Notes under the pieces: model-generated
What the model was told of the DNA's origin: nothing
Database searches by the model: none
Seen by the model: only the letters and a program-made list of their open reading frames with translations
Shown here: in pieces, positions 47,901 through 61,259 of the stretch
Layout: each line of letters begins with the position of its first letter
Position numbering within the stretch: position 1 is the stretch's first letter
Translations under genes and position numbers: made by a program
Assembly (NCBI GenBank): GCA_009733575.1
Contig: ML769387.1
Span: 496,001-560,000 of the forward strand
From: Gymnopus androsaceus JB14
Taxonomy: Eukaryota > Basidiomycota > Agaricomycetes > Agaricales > Omphalotaceae
Length of the DNA stretch: 64,000 bases
Direction: 5' to 3'

Positions 47901-50232
47901 CGCTCGATATGCTCAGAGTCCTCTCAACGAGTATGCCGCAGTTGGATCTGATATCACTGCGTTGTCGTTTGACGAGGACGATCAACATTTGGTGAGTATC
48001 CTTTCTCTGTTAAGATTTACATTGATGTAATTTTCCGTAAAGATCCCCAAAGAAAAGCTTCTACTCGCTCTAGAGCAAGCCCTTGTGGATATTGTGAACA
48101 AGGTTGGAGTGGATATCAACCGAACCGTCACAGATCGATATTACCAGTATCTTCTGCCCTTCGTCTGCGGTTTTGGTCCCAGGAAGGCGAGAGATTTGGT
48201 CCAAAAGATTGACGGCCTTGTAAGCTCACACCTTGGTACACCCTAAACTCATTTGGCTGATAGACTATTAGGGTGGAAGTCTGGTTAATCGCAACCAGTT
48301 TATCAAAAGCGGTATCCTCACTACCAAGATTTTCCTGAACGCTGCTGGATTCCTTCGTATCGTTCAAGAACAAGACGACATCAAATCCAAGCACCGTATG
48401 GACGATGAACAAGCTCCAGATCCTCTAGATGACACTCGTATTCATCCCGAAGATTACGAGCTTGCCCGGAAAATGGCCACCGACGCTCTGGAATTGGACG
48501 AGGAGGATATTCACGACGAGCACCCTTCGCATGTCGTCGGACTCATCATGCAGGATCCAGAGAACGACAAGAAGCTCTCCGAGCTGAACTTGGACGAATT
48601 TGCGGTCAGCTTGTACAACGCAAACCAGGATTCGAAGCGTCACACTCTCAATGTGATTCATGATGAATTGCTCCACCCGTTCGCAGAACAAAGACTGCCA
48701 TTCCCACCTATCAGTGATTGGCACGTCTTGACCATGCTGAGTGGTGAGACCCAGAAAACTCTTAGTATTGGACTTATCATCTCGATCTTGGTTCTCCGGA
48801 CGAGGCCTGGTGTTGTGAATGTCCGTCTTGACTCTGGCGTGGAGGGTACCATTGAGCAGGATTACCTGGTTGATATAGGTGGACCTGACAGAAATATTAC
48901 CAAAGGCGTCACGATGAAAGGTGTCATTATCGGTGTCAGACTTGACCATCAAAACGATACGTTCTCCGTGGAATTGTCTACTCGGGAAAGTGATACCGAC
49001 CCAGGTGATGCGGCATTCAGACGAAGGGACCGTGACCTCGACGACCCCTGGGATCATATCCAGGAATCTAGGGACAGGGATCTCCTGGATCGGAAAAAGA
49101 GAGCCGAAGTGACAAAAACGCGTCGCATTATCAAGCATCCAAATTTTCACAACTTCAATACCGCTCAGGCAGAAATTTATCTGGATTCCCAGCAGCGTGG
49201 CGATGTTGTTATTCGCCCGTCTTCGAAAGGTGCCGATCATCTTGCTGTGACTTGGAAGGTGGACGACAAGCTTTATCAACACATTGGTTAGTTGGATTGT
49301 TTTCCTTGCTTTGCTTGGCCAGCTGGGCTAATTTTATCGTAGATATCATCGAGAAGAACTATGATCCTAGTGGTCAAAGTTCGGACAGTCAATTCGTTGT
49401 GGACAACTTCACCTATTCTGATCTCGACGAGTTGATTGTCCGCCATGTACATGCTATGAGTCGGCGTGTCGAAGAACTCATGGCGCACGATCGTTTCAAG
49501 CCCGGATCAGAAGATGAGCTGCGTGAGTGGATTTGTGCATCACAAGCGCGCCTTGTAGTTGATTTTCTCTCTCCAGACCTATTCCTCAAGAATCAACTTC
49601 TCGCTAATCCAGCGAAAAGTATGTATGGGTTCTCTCTCAATCGCAAGAAGCCAGGCCATTTCAATCTGTCTTTCTTGGCAAATAAGGATTCTACCGTTCA
49701 AACATGGGTAAGTCCTTTGTACAAATAATTCAAATATTGATGCTCAACTATTGCTCTGTAGCCCGTCCGAGTCACTCCTGAGGCTTACCACCTGTTTGAA
49801 GCTGCCGCAGGTGGAGTACCAGAACTCTGTGACGCTTTTAAAGTTCGGTAAGCAAACTTTTGTTGTTACTCTGCCTGGTTGAAATTCTTACCTGTACGAT
49901 CTAGTCATCTACACGAATCTCAAAAGGAACCAGGAGCATCGGGATCCAAGACCCCGTACGGTGCTGGTGGGCGTACGCCTGCACGTCCCGGATATGCAAC
50001 CCCCGGAAGGGCTTCCGTACGAGCTGCACGAACACCTAACCCGTATGGCGGAACTACGCCAGCTCCTAACTATGGTGGTGCGCCGACTGGTTTCGGAGCG
50101 CCTCCTCCCCAACCTCCATACGCTGGATACCAAACTCCCCGTGGCTATCCTACTCAACCGCCATCCAACATGAATCCTGCACGAGCAGCCATGATTAATA
50201 GTTCTCTTGGAAACAATCGTTACAGATCATAG
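44970..50232 (+). CDS. SPT6: Transcription elongation factor SPT6
   Basis: The N-terminus is a long Asp/Glu-rich region ([26 protein letters not shown]) followed by [17 protein letters not shown], then GIDAK and [18 protein letters not shown]. The core has the HTH segment ([16 protein letters not shown]), the YqgF-like domain ([14 protein letters not shown]), helix-hairpin-helix ([17 protein letters not shown]), the S1 domain ([17 protein letters not shown]) and tandem SH2 domains ([19 protein letters not shown]). The tail is Gly/Pro/Tyr-rich. It is a histone chaperone bound to elongating RNA polymerase II. At 47091-47099 the sequence CGAAAAAATG has six A where five are needed to pass from HGKPIRK to [14 protein letters not shown]. 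This is one extra A in an essential gene. About ten introns are present. Confidence 0.94.
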
Positions 50233-50655
50233 ACTCTTGAGCCATCTAATTGCATCGTTATTTTCTTCATTATTATCCACGTCCTTGTTGCTGGTTTACA
50301 GTAGGCCCTGTGCTTACCTCTGTACTTTTTCACATTTGTAATACAACAAAAAACACTCTCCATATGCACCTGCCGCGTAGGCTGGATCCGATTACAACTT
50401 TGAACTTAGCTGTCTATGCTTGTCTATGTTCGTCATCTCAGATCTCCTGACTTTTGCTTTGCACTTGTTCGCGGAACCTTCACTCAGTCACTGCAATAAG
50501 GATTTGAGTCAACTCTTCAACATGCTTGACAACTATACGTGCGTGCGGGTCCGAGTTGAACGCTAGTATGCGTATATACTATAAAGGCAGCAAAGGCAAT
50601 CTCAATCTCAAATTCCTTGCTTCTTATCCACCACAATCACAGCTGCTGCTCAATC
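50233..50655. other. Intergenic spacer
   Basis: This 423-bp stretch holds the SPT6 3' end and the promoter of the ABM-like gene, including a TATACTATAAAGG string near 50574 that could serve as a TATA element about 75 bp before the ATG. Confidence 0.45.
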
Positions 50656-51623
50656 ATGTCCGCATCTAAACCTGTTACCCAGGCTATCATACTTCACCTA
50701 AAAGACGGTGTTAACCTCGAAAATGTGGCTTCTGGGAGCGGCACAGCAGTCGAGGCATTTGTCCAGTTGGCCAATACTGTGAAGGCCCGACCAGGGTTTA
50801 TACGCCAATTTTGGGTTAGTGTTCTCTACTGAGCATTCTTGACGCGTAATGAACATAGTATAGGGTCACCAAGTCGAAGTTCCAACCGTCTTTGTATGGT
50901 ATATCGGTAAGTTTACTTCCCAGTGGCCCACCGTGATCGTCTAATCGTTAATGTATCGTAGATTGGGAATCCATGGAAAACTTCACTGCATGGGCCAATT
51001 CCGAAGCTCACAAAACATTCGAGGCGGGCATGGGCCAAGTGTTCGATCTTGAAAAGGCTGCACCTATCATGAGTGTGTTTCTCACGTGTTTGCTTTTTAC
51101 TTGCAAAGCTAAAACAGATCCAGTGTTTACTCGTTTCACATCTGATGCGTATGCGGCCATTGTAGCCCCAGTGACGGAGGTTGCCTTCTTCACAGCGCCA
51201 AAGAGCGTCCGCGAGGAAGCAAAAGTTTTGGTCGAAGAGGAAGACCCAGAGACGAGTAAGACTATGCTCTACGTAACCACGGTCGGTAAAAGCACAGGCG
51301 GTGCTATAGGTTTTGGTGAGTTAAATTCTGCGATAGCACTACAACTTTCGGATCTGAGCGCGGTGCGTCTAGTGTTTCATGAGGAGAACACCAGCAAGGC
51401 GGTTCCAGAAGGCCATTCGATGGCTTTACATGGAGTTTTTGGGTACCCTACTGTTGAACATCACCGTAAATGGAGAGAAACACCAGAATATGCTGAAATA
51501 ATTCAGGATAACGAAGATTCAGCGCTGAGCAAGCTAGGCCTCGATAACGCTATACTTCCAGGTGGCAATATCTTCGTCCCAGACTCTAGCATGTTCCATG
51601 TGAAGTTTCAGGTAGGAATGTGA
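50656..51623 (+). CDS. Dimeric alpha/beta-barrel (ABM-like) protein
   Basis: Three exons give about 285 residues. The N-terminal half fits a ferredoxin-like monooxygenase (ABM) fold: TQAIILHLKDGVNLENV, AFVQLANTVKARPGFIRQFWG, then VFVWYIDWESMENFTAWANS with KTFEAG. The C-terminal half seems to repeat the same strand-helix pattern (MLYVTTVGKSTG, GVFGYPTVEHHRKWRETPEY). Such proteins are common in basidiomycetes and mostly uncharacterised, so the enzymatic role is unknown. Introns lie at about 50817-50863 and 50907-50960. A TATA-like string lies about 75 bp upstream. Confidence 0.65.
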
Positions 51624-51807
51624 AGAAGACGGGAGGAATTCGTTACGCAGAGAGTGCATTATTGTAGTAGAATGGTCAAAGTACGCTGCCTGAGCGCTGG
51701 AAGTTTAGCGTATGAGAAACGCGACGCGTTACTGGCGCTTGCTATAGGCGCTCATTGACGTCAGTAAGTAAGTACAGTCTGCTTGCGCAGCTTCACCTCT
51801 TTCCACC

Positions 51808-52580
51808 ATGAGCTCTATTGAAATGGATGACCTCTCGAACCGCTCTAAACAGAAGGAAACTCCAGAAGACCAGACTGGAGAGCTTTCTGAGGTTGAAAAC
51901 AATGACGCTGTGTCAACCGTGGACGCTAATGGCAGCATTTATGTTTGTGCTCGACTGTTTTTGTTGACTTTGAACTTATCGACTTTTTAACAGGCTTACT
52001 GTACTTGCAGCAATACTTTGTCTATTCCCTCAGCTGCTGTTATTCTTGTCCACAGACACGCCTTCAGCTTTAACCTCCCTCGAACGCTTTCTTTCAGTTC
52101 ATTTTGGCATTTGGCTATTCACGATTGCTGTTGCAATGCTCTTGAATGTGCGTTCGCTTGTCTTTTATTTGATACGGAATAGCTGATGAACCTGGCCCAG
52201 ATCCCTTCTTCTACTCCACTGCCTTTGGGAATTGGAGCTACACAAATCGGCCATCCTCTGCTTAAACCCTTTACATTTGCGTGTCTTGCCTCTTCTTTTC
52301 TGTCATACAACACACATTTGGTCGGTGCACTTGCGACGATTCATTGTGTAATAACCGGAATCATTGGTTTATGGGGTCTCTGGGTGGTAAGACGCGTTTG
52401 CTCTTGTACACGGCTAAGCATTGATGACTTTCAAAGATTGTATTCGGAGCCTCTACTCGTGTTTCGAAAAAGACTGGGGCTGACAAGCATACATCAGCGT
52501 TTCTTTTTGGGAATAAATCTGCAGCATCGAAGCAGAAGAAAGAGTGGCGGAAGCAGCAGAAAGATGGACGTAGTCCGTGA
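51808..52580 (+). CDS. Small multi-pass membrane protein, function unknown
   Basis: An acidic soluble N-terminus ([17 protein letters not shown]) precedes hydrophobic helices [42 protein letters not shown] and [17 protein letters not shown], then a basic tail ([13 protein letters not shown]) that should face the cytosol. Introns are about 51951-51992, 52149-52199 and 52388-52436. The junction of exons 1 and 2 is one base out of phase with the obvious helix, so either a splice site is misjudged or a base is extra. I do not recognise a named family. Confidence 0.58.
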
Positions 52581-52655
52581 AGTGAGCTTATGTATACTAC
52601 AATTTTGTTATAATATAGTGTATAGTACACGATTTCCCAATTGCACCTAAGATAA

Positions 52656-54798
<2,143 letters not shown>

Positions 54799-54870
54799 GA
54801 TGTGCAAGTGAAAGAAGCGCGGTGAGCGCCTTTCCTTTTCTGATGTCTCATCATCTTCAATTCCAACTTT
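54799..54870. promoter_or_regulatory. Shared divergent promoter space, SRP54 / SPT8
   Basis: There are 72 bp between the two start codons. The space must serve both promoters or lie wholly within 5' UTRs. Confidence 0.45.
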
Positions 54871-57033
54871 ATGGCCCGCAGCGATTCTGAAGAGCAGGAA
54901 CCTTTTGAAGATGCAGAGGAATATAATGAGGAGGATATAGAGGAGGAGGAAGAAAATTTGGATGCTGCCGAGGAGGCTACTGAGGAAGGAGACGATGTTT
55001 GTTCAATTTGTCCCTTCAAGTTCTAGATCTAATATTCTGTAGGATTCTCCCTCTGAAGACTCTGAAGATGGTTCTGAAGACGTCGAAGATGATGAATCTG
55101 AACCAGCAATCGACATTACCGGTGATCTGCTCAGCGAAGCATTCGCCCAGGTCGAAGCTAGTGCTGCCGCGCAAGACAGTCCTGATGATGAACAGAGTAA
55201 AGGTTTGCTCTTCCCTATATATCTAATGAGTATCTGCGTTCCAACATGTACCGTTAAGCTCCTTCTCCCGCTCCTCCCCCGCGTCTTCGCAATCGAGCTA
55301 TATCACCCTCTGGTGCTCGTAAAAAGGCACTGAGACTTGTGAAACCTCCTCGAGCTTTCATAGTGGAAGCTGTTTGTGCCATTCCTCATCCTGTCCCTAC
55401 CAACGCTCTTGCCTCTTCGCAATGTATGACCCATCTCATTACTGGCTCGGAGGATGGTTATATTCGCGACTATGATATTTTTGCTGCTCTAAACTCGAAA
55501 AATTTCCTCTCCGCTCCTCAAAGACATCATACAGGTGTTGTAGAAGGTCTGATGAAAGCTGGACAGCATCGATTCTGGTGGGAGAACAATCTCTCTTCAA
55601 CGTTTGCTGGTGTAGGGGAGGATCGCACTCTAGTGCCAGTTTACAGTCTGACCATGCATTCTGATGCGCTTTGGGCACTGGCTGGTACCGATGTATGTCT
55701 CTTCTTCGTGCATGAAACTTGTAACTAAACCAATACAGTCTGGTCCTATAAATCTTTTCACTGTTCGCCACGATCCCGGTCGCTTGTGTCATACATTAGT
55801 TGGCCATCGCGATCTGGTATCTTCCCTGGCGTTGAATCATGACGAGAAGAGCCTTTTCAGTGCAAGCTGGGACGGCGAGGCCATCGTAAGTCTTTCATCT
55901 TACGCGCGGCCATCACATTGAGCACTATCGCTTTCCAAAGCAATGGGATCTGAATACCGGCCAAAGAAGCAGGACCTTCACCTCTCATGGAGCCCAACTT
56001 ACGGGCATCGCTGTACGGCCTGAGAACGCCGTTTATACAGATACAGGCTCGCCGATAATAATCAAATACGAGGACCAAGATCAACTGGCGAACCATATGC
56101 ACGCGTCTACTCAACCTGCATCCACAACGAATGGAATGTCTCGCGTAGACTCTGACGCCAAATCCGACGCGTCATTTGACCCGCTGTTTGATGACGAACC
56201 AGAAGATGGTCCTAAACCCCTCGTAAATGGGCTCCCTTCTCAAACTGCTCCTAGACCCAGTTTAAGTACTATTGCTCCTCCAAAGGGGGCTCCGCCACTA
56301 TTAGACTCCCAACGGTACAAGACATTTTCTCCTGATATCCTCATGACCGCCGCCATCGACGGTCAAATCATGCTATGGGACAAGAGGGTCAATACCGTCG
56401 GGCAAGGAGTCGGAAGACTCTGGATAAGTGAGAAAACTCCTCCGTGGTGTCTTTCTGTATGTCATTTTTCATATCTGTGCCTGCCTGCTTAACCTTCTTG
56501 GTAGGCTTGTTGGTCTGCTGACGGTAATCAAATCTACGCTGGTAGACGCAATGGGACAGTCGAAATTTACGATGTTCGTCAATTCGGACGCACCGCGGAT
56601 GGTCCGAGGTTACTTAAAACACTACGCAATCCTTCACGCTCTGGAGTAGTATCTTGTGTGGTCGGTTTCCCTGATAGCAAACACATCGCTTGGTTAGTTC
56701 CTTGCTTGTTATCGAAGCACACCCATTAATAAGACTCTAGTGCTTCCATTGACAACATACGTCTTTGGAACGCGGATGCCATAGAACCTGATGGTTCAGG
56801 TCGGACCAAGAGCGGCGCCCAGTTCAAGGTCATTCCTGGCCATCACGGAGGTTTCATCTCGCAGATGCGTATGTGGTTTTTCAAACACCCGCCTTTAAAT
56901 ACTGATTAATATTTCAGTGGTGGATTCCGGCTCAAGGTTCCTGGTAAGCGCCAGTAGTAATCGTAGTAATCGCGAGTCGCAAGGTGACTCTACTAGAACG
57001 GTCTTTGTGCATGACATCCGGCATGTTCAATGA
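54871..57033 (+). CDS. SPT8: SAGA complex WD40 subunit Spt8
   Basis: The start MARSDSEEQEPFEDAEE opens an acidic N-terminal region that interacts with TBP in yeast. A WD40 propeller follows with LITGSEDGYIRDYDIFAAL, TLVGHRDLVSSLALNHDEKS, LFSASWDGEAI, TAAIDGQIMLWDKR, IYAGRRNGTVEIYDVR and CASIDNIRLWNADAI. It ends FLVSASSNR and RTVFVHDIRHVQ. The insertion between blades (SDASFDPLFDDEPEDG) is typical of fungal Spt8, which passes TBP from SAGA to promoters. About eight short introns are seen. No frame break was found. Confidence 0.9.
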
Positions 57034-57489
57034 CACTCCCATTTTTCGCGTGGAATTTTAGACTTCTTCGGTGGTTTTAGTACCATTGTCCTGGGTCCAT
57101 ATTTCCTGCTTGAATTTTCCCTTTCCTAAAGGTATAGAGTGTTTAGCAGACCGTGATTCAAAGCGCGATAACTTCTCCAGTGTCCTCAGAATTTGGCCTG
57201 ACATCTGTCATGTAATATTCAATCAGATTCATCATATGGGCGATTATGTCCAATACCGCAAGGCCTGGACGTTGAAGATGACCACTACGCCCTGGCCTAC
57301 CACGGATTGTTACAGATTTATACGGGATCATCTTGCGCTCCAACAGAAAATTTTAACGGCGATATGATGGTATAAATTAGCGTGTGACGTGAACCGCATT
57401 CTACCCTTCGGTTGCAAAGCTCAAAAGCGCAAGCTTGAGCTTTGCACGGCACTTGCAATGCAACTTCGGGTCTTGCCCAAATATTTTGC
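57034..57489. other. Intergenic spacer
   Basis: This 456-bp region separates SPT8 from the methyltransferase. A 98-codon plus-strand frame at 57071-57367 has no family motif and I do not call it. Confidence 0.4.
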
Positions 57490-58829
57490 ATGTCCCAACA
57501 CACAGACGTCGCGTTCATCGGCGAGGACGACTCCGAATACTTTAGGCGACTATTCAACCGCACCTTCAACAGCTTGAACCCAACGTATTTGCTTCCGTCC
57601 GACGAGGACGAAGTAAAAGTAAGGTGTTCCCTACCTATCTTAGTATCTATAACAAACCTAACTTTGGATCGTTCTCATTATAGAGATCAGAGCTTCATCA
57701 TCGGATGATGCAATTCGTCTTTCAGGGTAACAATTATGTTGGCGAAGTGAAAAAGGCTCTACAATTTGGTCAGCAGAGAAGAGGTTCGACTGACTTGACT
57801 TTCTGTATCTTGAATGTTTCTTGATAGTACTCTCCGACCCATCCTCAGTTCTCGACCTCGGAACTGGTTGTGGTCTCTGGTAAAGAAATTCGGTAATCCC
57901 TAATGCCCGAGCATCGACTTTCGGTTCCTTTTTTCCAGGGCTATAAACATGGCTGATGAATTTCCTCGGGCTGAAGTAATTGGAATAGACCTCGCGCCTC
58001 TACAACCTAGGTGCACAAATTCCATTCACGGTCGATCTTTAGACTTAATATCTTGCTCAGAACCGTTCCCCCAAATTGCACGTAAGTGCATCCCATTTTA
58101 CAACGGTTTGTTTTCAAAGGTTCCGTGCCTCTCATACAGCTTTGAACTTTGTGACCTTGAGACCGGGATTCCATATCCTGACGGCTATTTTGACCTTGTC
58201 CATGCTCGCTCGATGCACATTGGGGTAAACTCTAATGCTACTTGATCCCACTAGCGGATATTGATATACCATTTAGATTCGCGATTATCCTCAGCTATTA
58301 CAAGAGGCCATTCGAGTCCTACGACCGGGAGGGCTCATAATTCTCATAGAGCCAGATTTGATCCCCATAGTTGATGGAAGTCGAATAACTAGAGCTCCCG
58401 CTGGCGTCGGCGCTGCAGACTGGTCTACCTTTTGGGAAACCTATCGAAGCTGTTTAACGAGGCAGGGTATAGATATCACAGTCCCTCAGCGTCTTACAGA
58501 GATGCTAAATGCGACGGGAGCTTTTGAAAATGTCATCACACGGGATGGGAACATCCCTGTCGGATTTTGGCCCAAAGGCAAGTGGACGGTGGTGTTTAAT
58601 TTCCATTTTTGTTGATTAGTTTATAGACCCACATCTATTGAGTGTAGGACAGCTGCAGTGGTTGGACTATGATCTTTTTCTTCCCGCACTTCGACCAATG
58701 TTTCTCTTTCATGGACTGACGGAGAACCAAGTACAATCCCTAATAACAGGGGCGCAACGCGATCTCTATCATCCGGTGGCGCCGTTGTCAGCGCACATTA
58801 ACATAGTTCATGCATCGAAACAATTATAA
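57490..58829 (+). CDS. SAM-dependent methyltransferase (class I)
   Basis: Seven or so exons give about 320 residues. Motif I is VLDLGTGCGLWAINMADEFP, followed by AEVIGIDLAP (acidic loop), TFELCDLETGIPYPDGYFDL (motifs II and III region) and EAIRVLRPGGLIILIEPD (post II / III). The layout and length match the large fungal class of TAM/UMTA-like small-molecule methyltransferases often linked to secondary metabolism; the substrate is unknown. A very short internal exon of about 24 nt (RTVPPNC, near 58060-58083) is required by frame. No biosynthetic cluster genes sit beside it. Confidence 0.82.
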
Positions 58830-59889
58830 CTTGAACAATGGGATGATTCGCACAGTTTTACAGTAGCATTCGGGTTTACTATTTTATAAATCTATATTGC
58901 TAGCCATTGACTGGCACTGGATTTGTTTTTTTATTCCTTCCCGGCTTGAGACAGATCATCGCAGATCAGTGTTACACAGTCCCAGTGAATGAGCATCCAC
59001 TGTAGGTGGCTTTTCATCACGGCACGGGAAATGCATCGAAACTGACAGTAGCTGAACGTTGATCTCGAACAAGCAAAAAAAAAATTAGCTGCGTACACTA
59101 GTAGTAGATACCATGAGACCTCATCTTGATTCAATGATCAGAACACTGATTGAAGAAGGATCAACAAATCATATGAGATTAAGTAGGAGAGTCGGTAAGA
59201 TACGACAAAAGAGCAATTGAATGAGTACAAATTGTAGTGTCCATGGTAAAAGTGGTCGTAGGACAAGTTTTGGCCAAATGAGCGACAAAGATAAGGATAC
59301 AAGTGAATGTGAAATGTCCGATATGATAATGTTGTGAAGAGTCCAATAGAAGCGATCCCCCAGATCCAACCCATTGAAACCAAAAGAAATAAGTAACGGA
59401 AAAAAATGGCGAATGAGAGTCAAGCGAATGTCATGAGGTGTGTAAAGAACGTGAAGAGTGCATTCGTTCATGCAAGACCTGAGCGACAAGTCACTAAAAG
59501 CGAGAATAAGGATGGAGAGAGAGCTTACTATTTTCCATCAGTGTTCCCTAATCCATAAGGAGCCCGAAATTCCTCCACTGGCTGAGCCCGAAATTTCAGC
59601 ATCTCCACTCGCGGAGGCTTCATCCGATCCAGAAAGCAAGCCAATGGCTTTGCCTGCAACATCAGCAACCCCAAGGATTTCGCCAACTGATGCGCCAACA
59701 GAAGCGTCGCCAGTGAGCCCTACGGAAGAAGACCCGTCGACGCTTGTGCCCAGTGAAGCGTCCCTAGAGACGCCTGCACCAACAGAAAGGTCACTGCCTA
59801 AAGAAGCTCTCCAGAAACGTCGCCGCCTACGGAAGCTCCTGCAGAAGCATCATCGCCCACGGAAGCTCCTCCAGAAACGTATCGACCGC
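58830..59889. other. Long intergenic stretch
   Basis: This 1,060-bp region lies between two convergent genes. The 59550-59889 end already shows Pro/Glu-codon repeats resembling the coding repeat next door, so the repeat gene may once have extended further. Nothing else is supported. Confidence 0.4.
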
Positions 59890-61259
59890 CTAATGAAGCA
59901 CCTCCAGAACCTCGCCGCTTAAGGAAGCTCCTGTAGAAACATCACCGCCTAGGGAAGCTCCTGCAGAAACATCACTGCCTACGGAAGCACCTCCAGAAAC
60001 ATCGCCACCTAAGGAAGCTCCTCCAGAAACATCACCGCCTAAGGAGGCTCCTACAGAAACGTCACCGCCTAAGGAAACTCCTCCGCTTGTTGAAACTTCG
60101 TCTGAAGTTGAGTCTGAAGCTGACGCTCCGAGAGACCCAGATCCTTCTCCCGAAACTGAAGCTGAACCCGACGCTCCGAGAGATCCACTAGCCTCTCCAG
60201 AAACCCCGAGAGAGCCAGATCCTCCTGAAGCTGAAGCTGAACCTGACGCTCCGAGAGATCCGCTGGCCTCTCCAGAGACCCCGAGAGACCCAGACTCATC
60301 TCCTGAAGCTGAAGCTGAACCCGACGCTCCGAGAGATCCGCTAGCCTCTCCAGAAGCCCCGAGAGAGCCAGATCCTTCTCCTGAAGCTGACACTCCGAGA
60401 GATCCGCTAGCCTCTCCAGAAACCCCGAGAGACCCAGACCCATCTCCTGAAGCTAAAGCTGAAGCTGACGCTCCGAGAGATCCGCTAGCCTCTCCAGAAG
60501 CCCCGAGAGAGCCAGATCCTTCTCCTGAAGCTGACACTCCGAGAGATCCGCTAGCCTCTCCAGAAACCCCGAGAGACCCAGACCCATCTCCTGAAGCTAA
60601 AGCTGAAGCTGACGCTCCGAGAGATCCGCTAGCCTCTCCAGAAGCCCCGAGAGAGCCAGATCCTTCTCCTGAAGCTGAACTCCGAGGATCCGCTAGCCTC
60701 TCCAGAAGCCCCGAGAGACCCAGACCCTTCTCCTGAAGTTGGAGCTGAACCCGACGCTCCGAGAGACCCGCTAGCCTCTCCAGAAGCCCCGAGAGAGCCA
60801 GATCCTTGTCCTGAAGCTGAAGCTGACGCTCCGAGAGATCCGCTAGCCTCTCCAGAAGCCCCGACAGAGCCAGATCCTTCTCCTGAAGCTGAACCTGACA
60901 CTCCGAGAGATCCGCTAGCCTCTCCAGAAATCGACGCTGATGATGATCCCCCTCCCGACACACTACCTGTGGCAGTGGCCCCAGTAGCGGTATAAGAAAA
61001 TGTGTGAGAAAACGAACTAGAATTAAGATCAGTTGTATGAACATAAACACAAAAAGAAGCAGACGGCGTACTCGGTACTGCAAGGAGTCTCGGTAGTAGA
61101 TGTATAAATATGGGAATAGTGACGTCTAAACTTTTCATTAGCTTGAAGAGCAGCGTTTTGGACTGCTTCAGCTTCGGAACCGGGTCTAACAGGAATTCCC
61201 AAAGAAGAAGCTTGTGAAATGGCCACCGCGAGAGCGGCGAGGCGAAGAAGGGACAACAT
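59890..61259 (-). CDS. Secreted Gly/Ser/Ala repeat protein with one frame break
   Basis: The signal peptide MLSLLRLAALAVAISQASS is followed by a short unique part (GSEAEAVQNAALQANEKFRR). A 54-nt intron (about 60999-61052) joins PCSTD to SFSHTFSYTATGATATGS. From there the protein is made of repeats: SGEGSGSLGASGEASGSLG and variants, then a 12-residue series (GGDVSGGASLGG) near the C-terminus. It looks like a wall-associated or extracellular silk-like protein; no enzyme domain is present. At about 60680-60700 two bases are missing relative to neighbouring repeats. As sequenced, the N-terminal frame switches to Arg/Phe-rich text and stops, while the downstream repeats stay open in the other frame. 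Confidence 0.65.
59930..60935. repeat. Coding minisatellite (two repeat families)
   Basis: From about 60080 to 60935, units built from CTCCGAGAGATCCGCTAGCC and CCAGAAGCCCCGAGAGAGCC recur, in larger blocks of roughly 108-138 bp. From about 59930 to 60080 a 36-bp unit around CTCCTGCAGAAACATCACCG recurs. Unit lengths are multiples of three, so several frames stay open on both strands. Confidence 0.8.

Noticed and set aside
48425..49282. 285-codon minus-strand open frame
   Set aside because: It is fully antisense to the conserved SPT6 S1/SH2 coding region and its translation has no family motif.
57071..57367. 98-codon frame between SPT8 and the methyltransferase
   Set aside because: No motif, no exon continuation and no promoter context.
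59458..59922. 154-codon plus-strand Pro/Glu-rich frame
   Set aside because: It reads the antisense of the repeat gene's tail, and its composition is explained by the 36-bp repeat.
59930..60935. CRISPR-like repeat array
   Set aside because: The repeats are contiguous and coding, without unique spacers, in a eukaryotic genome. This is a minisatellite.
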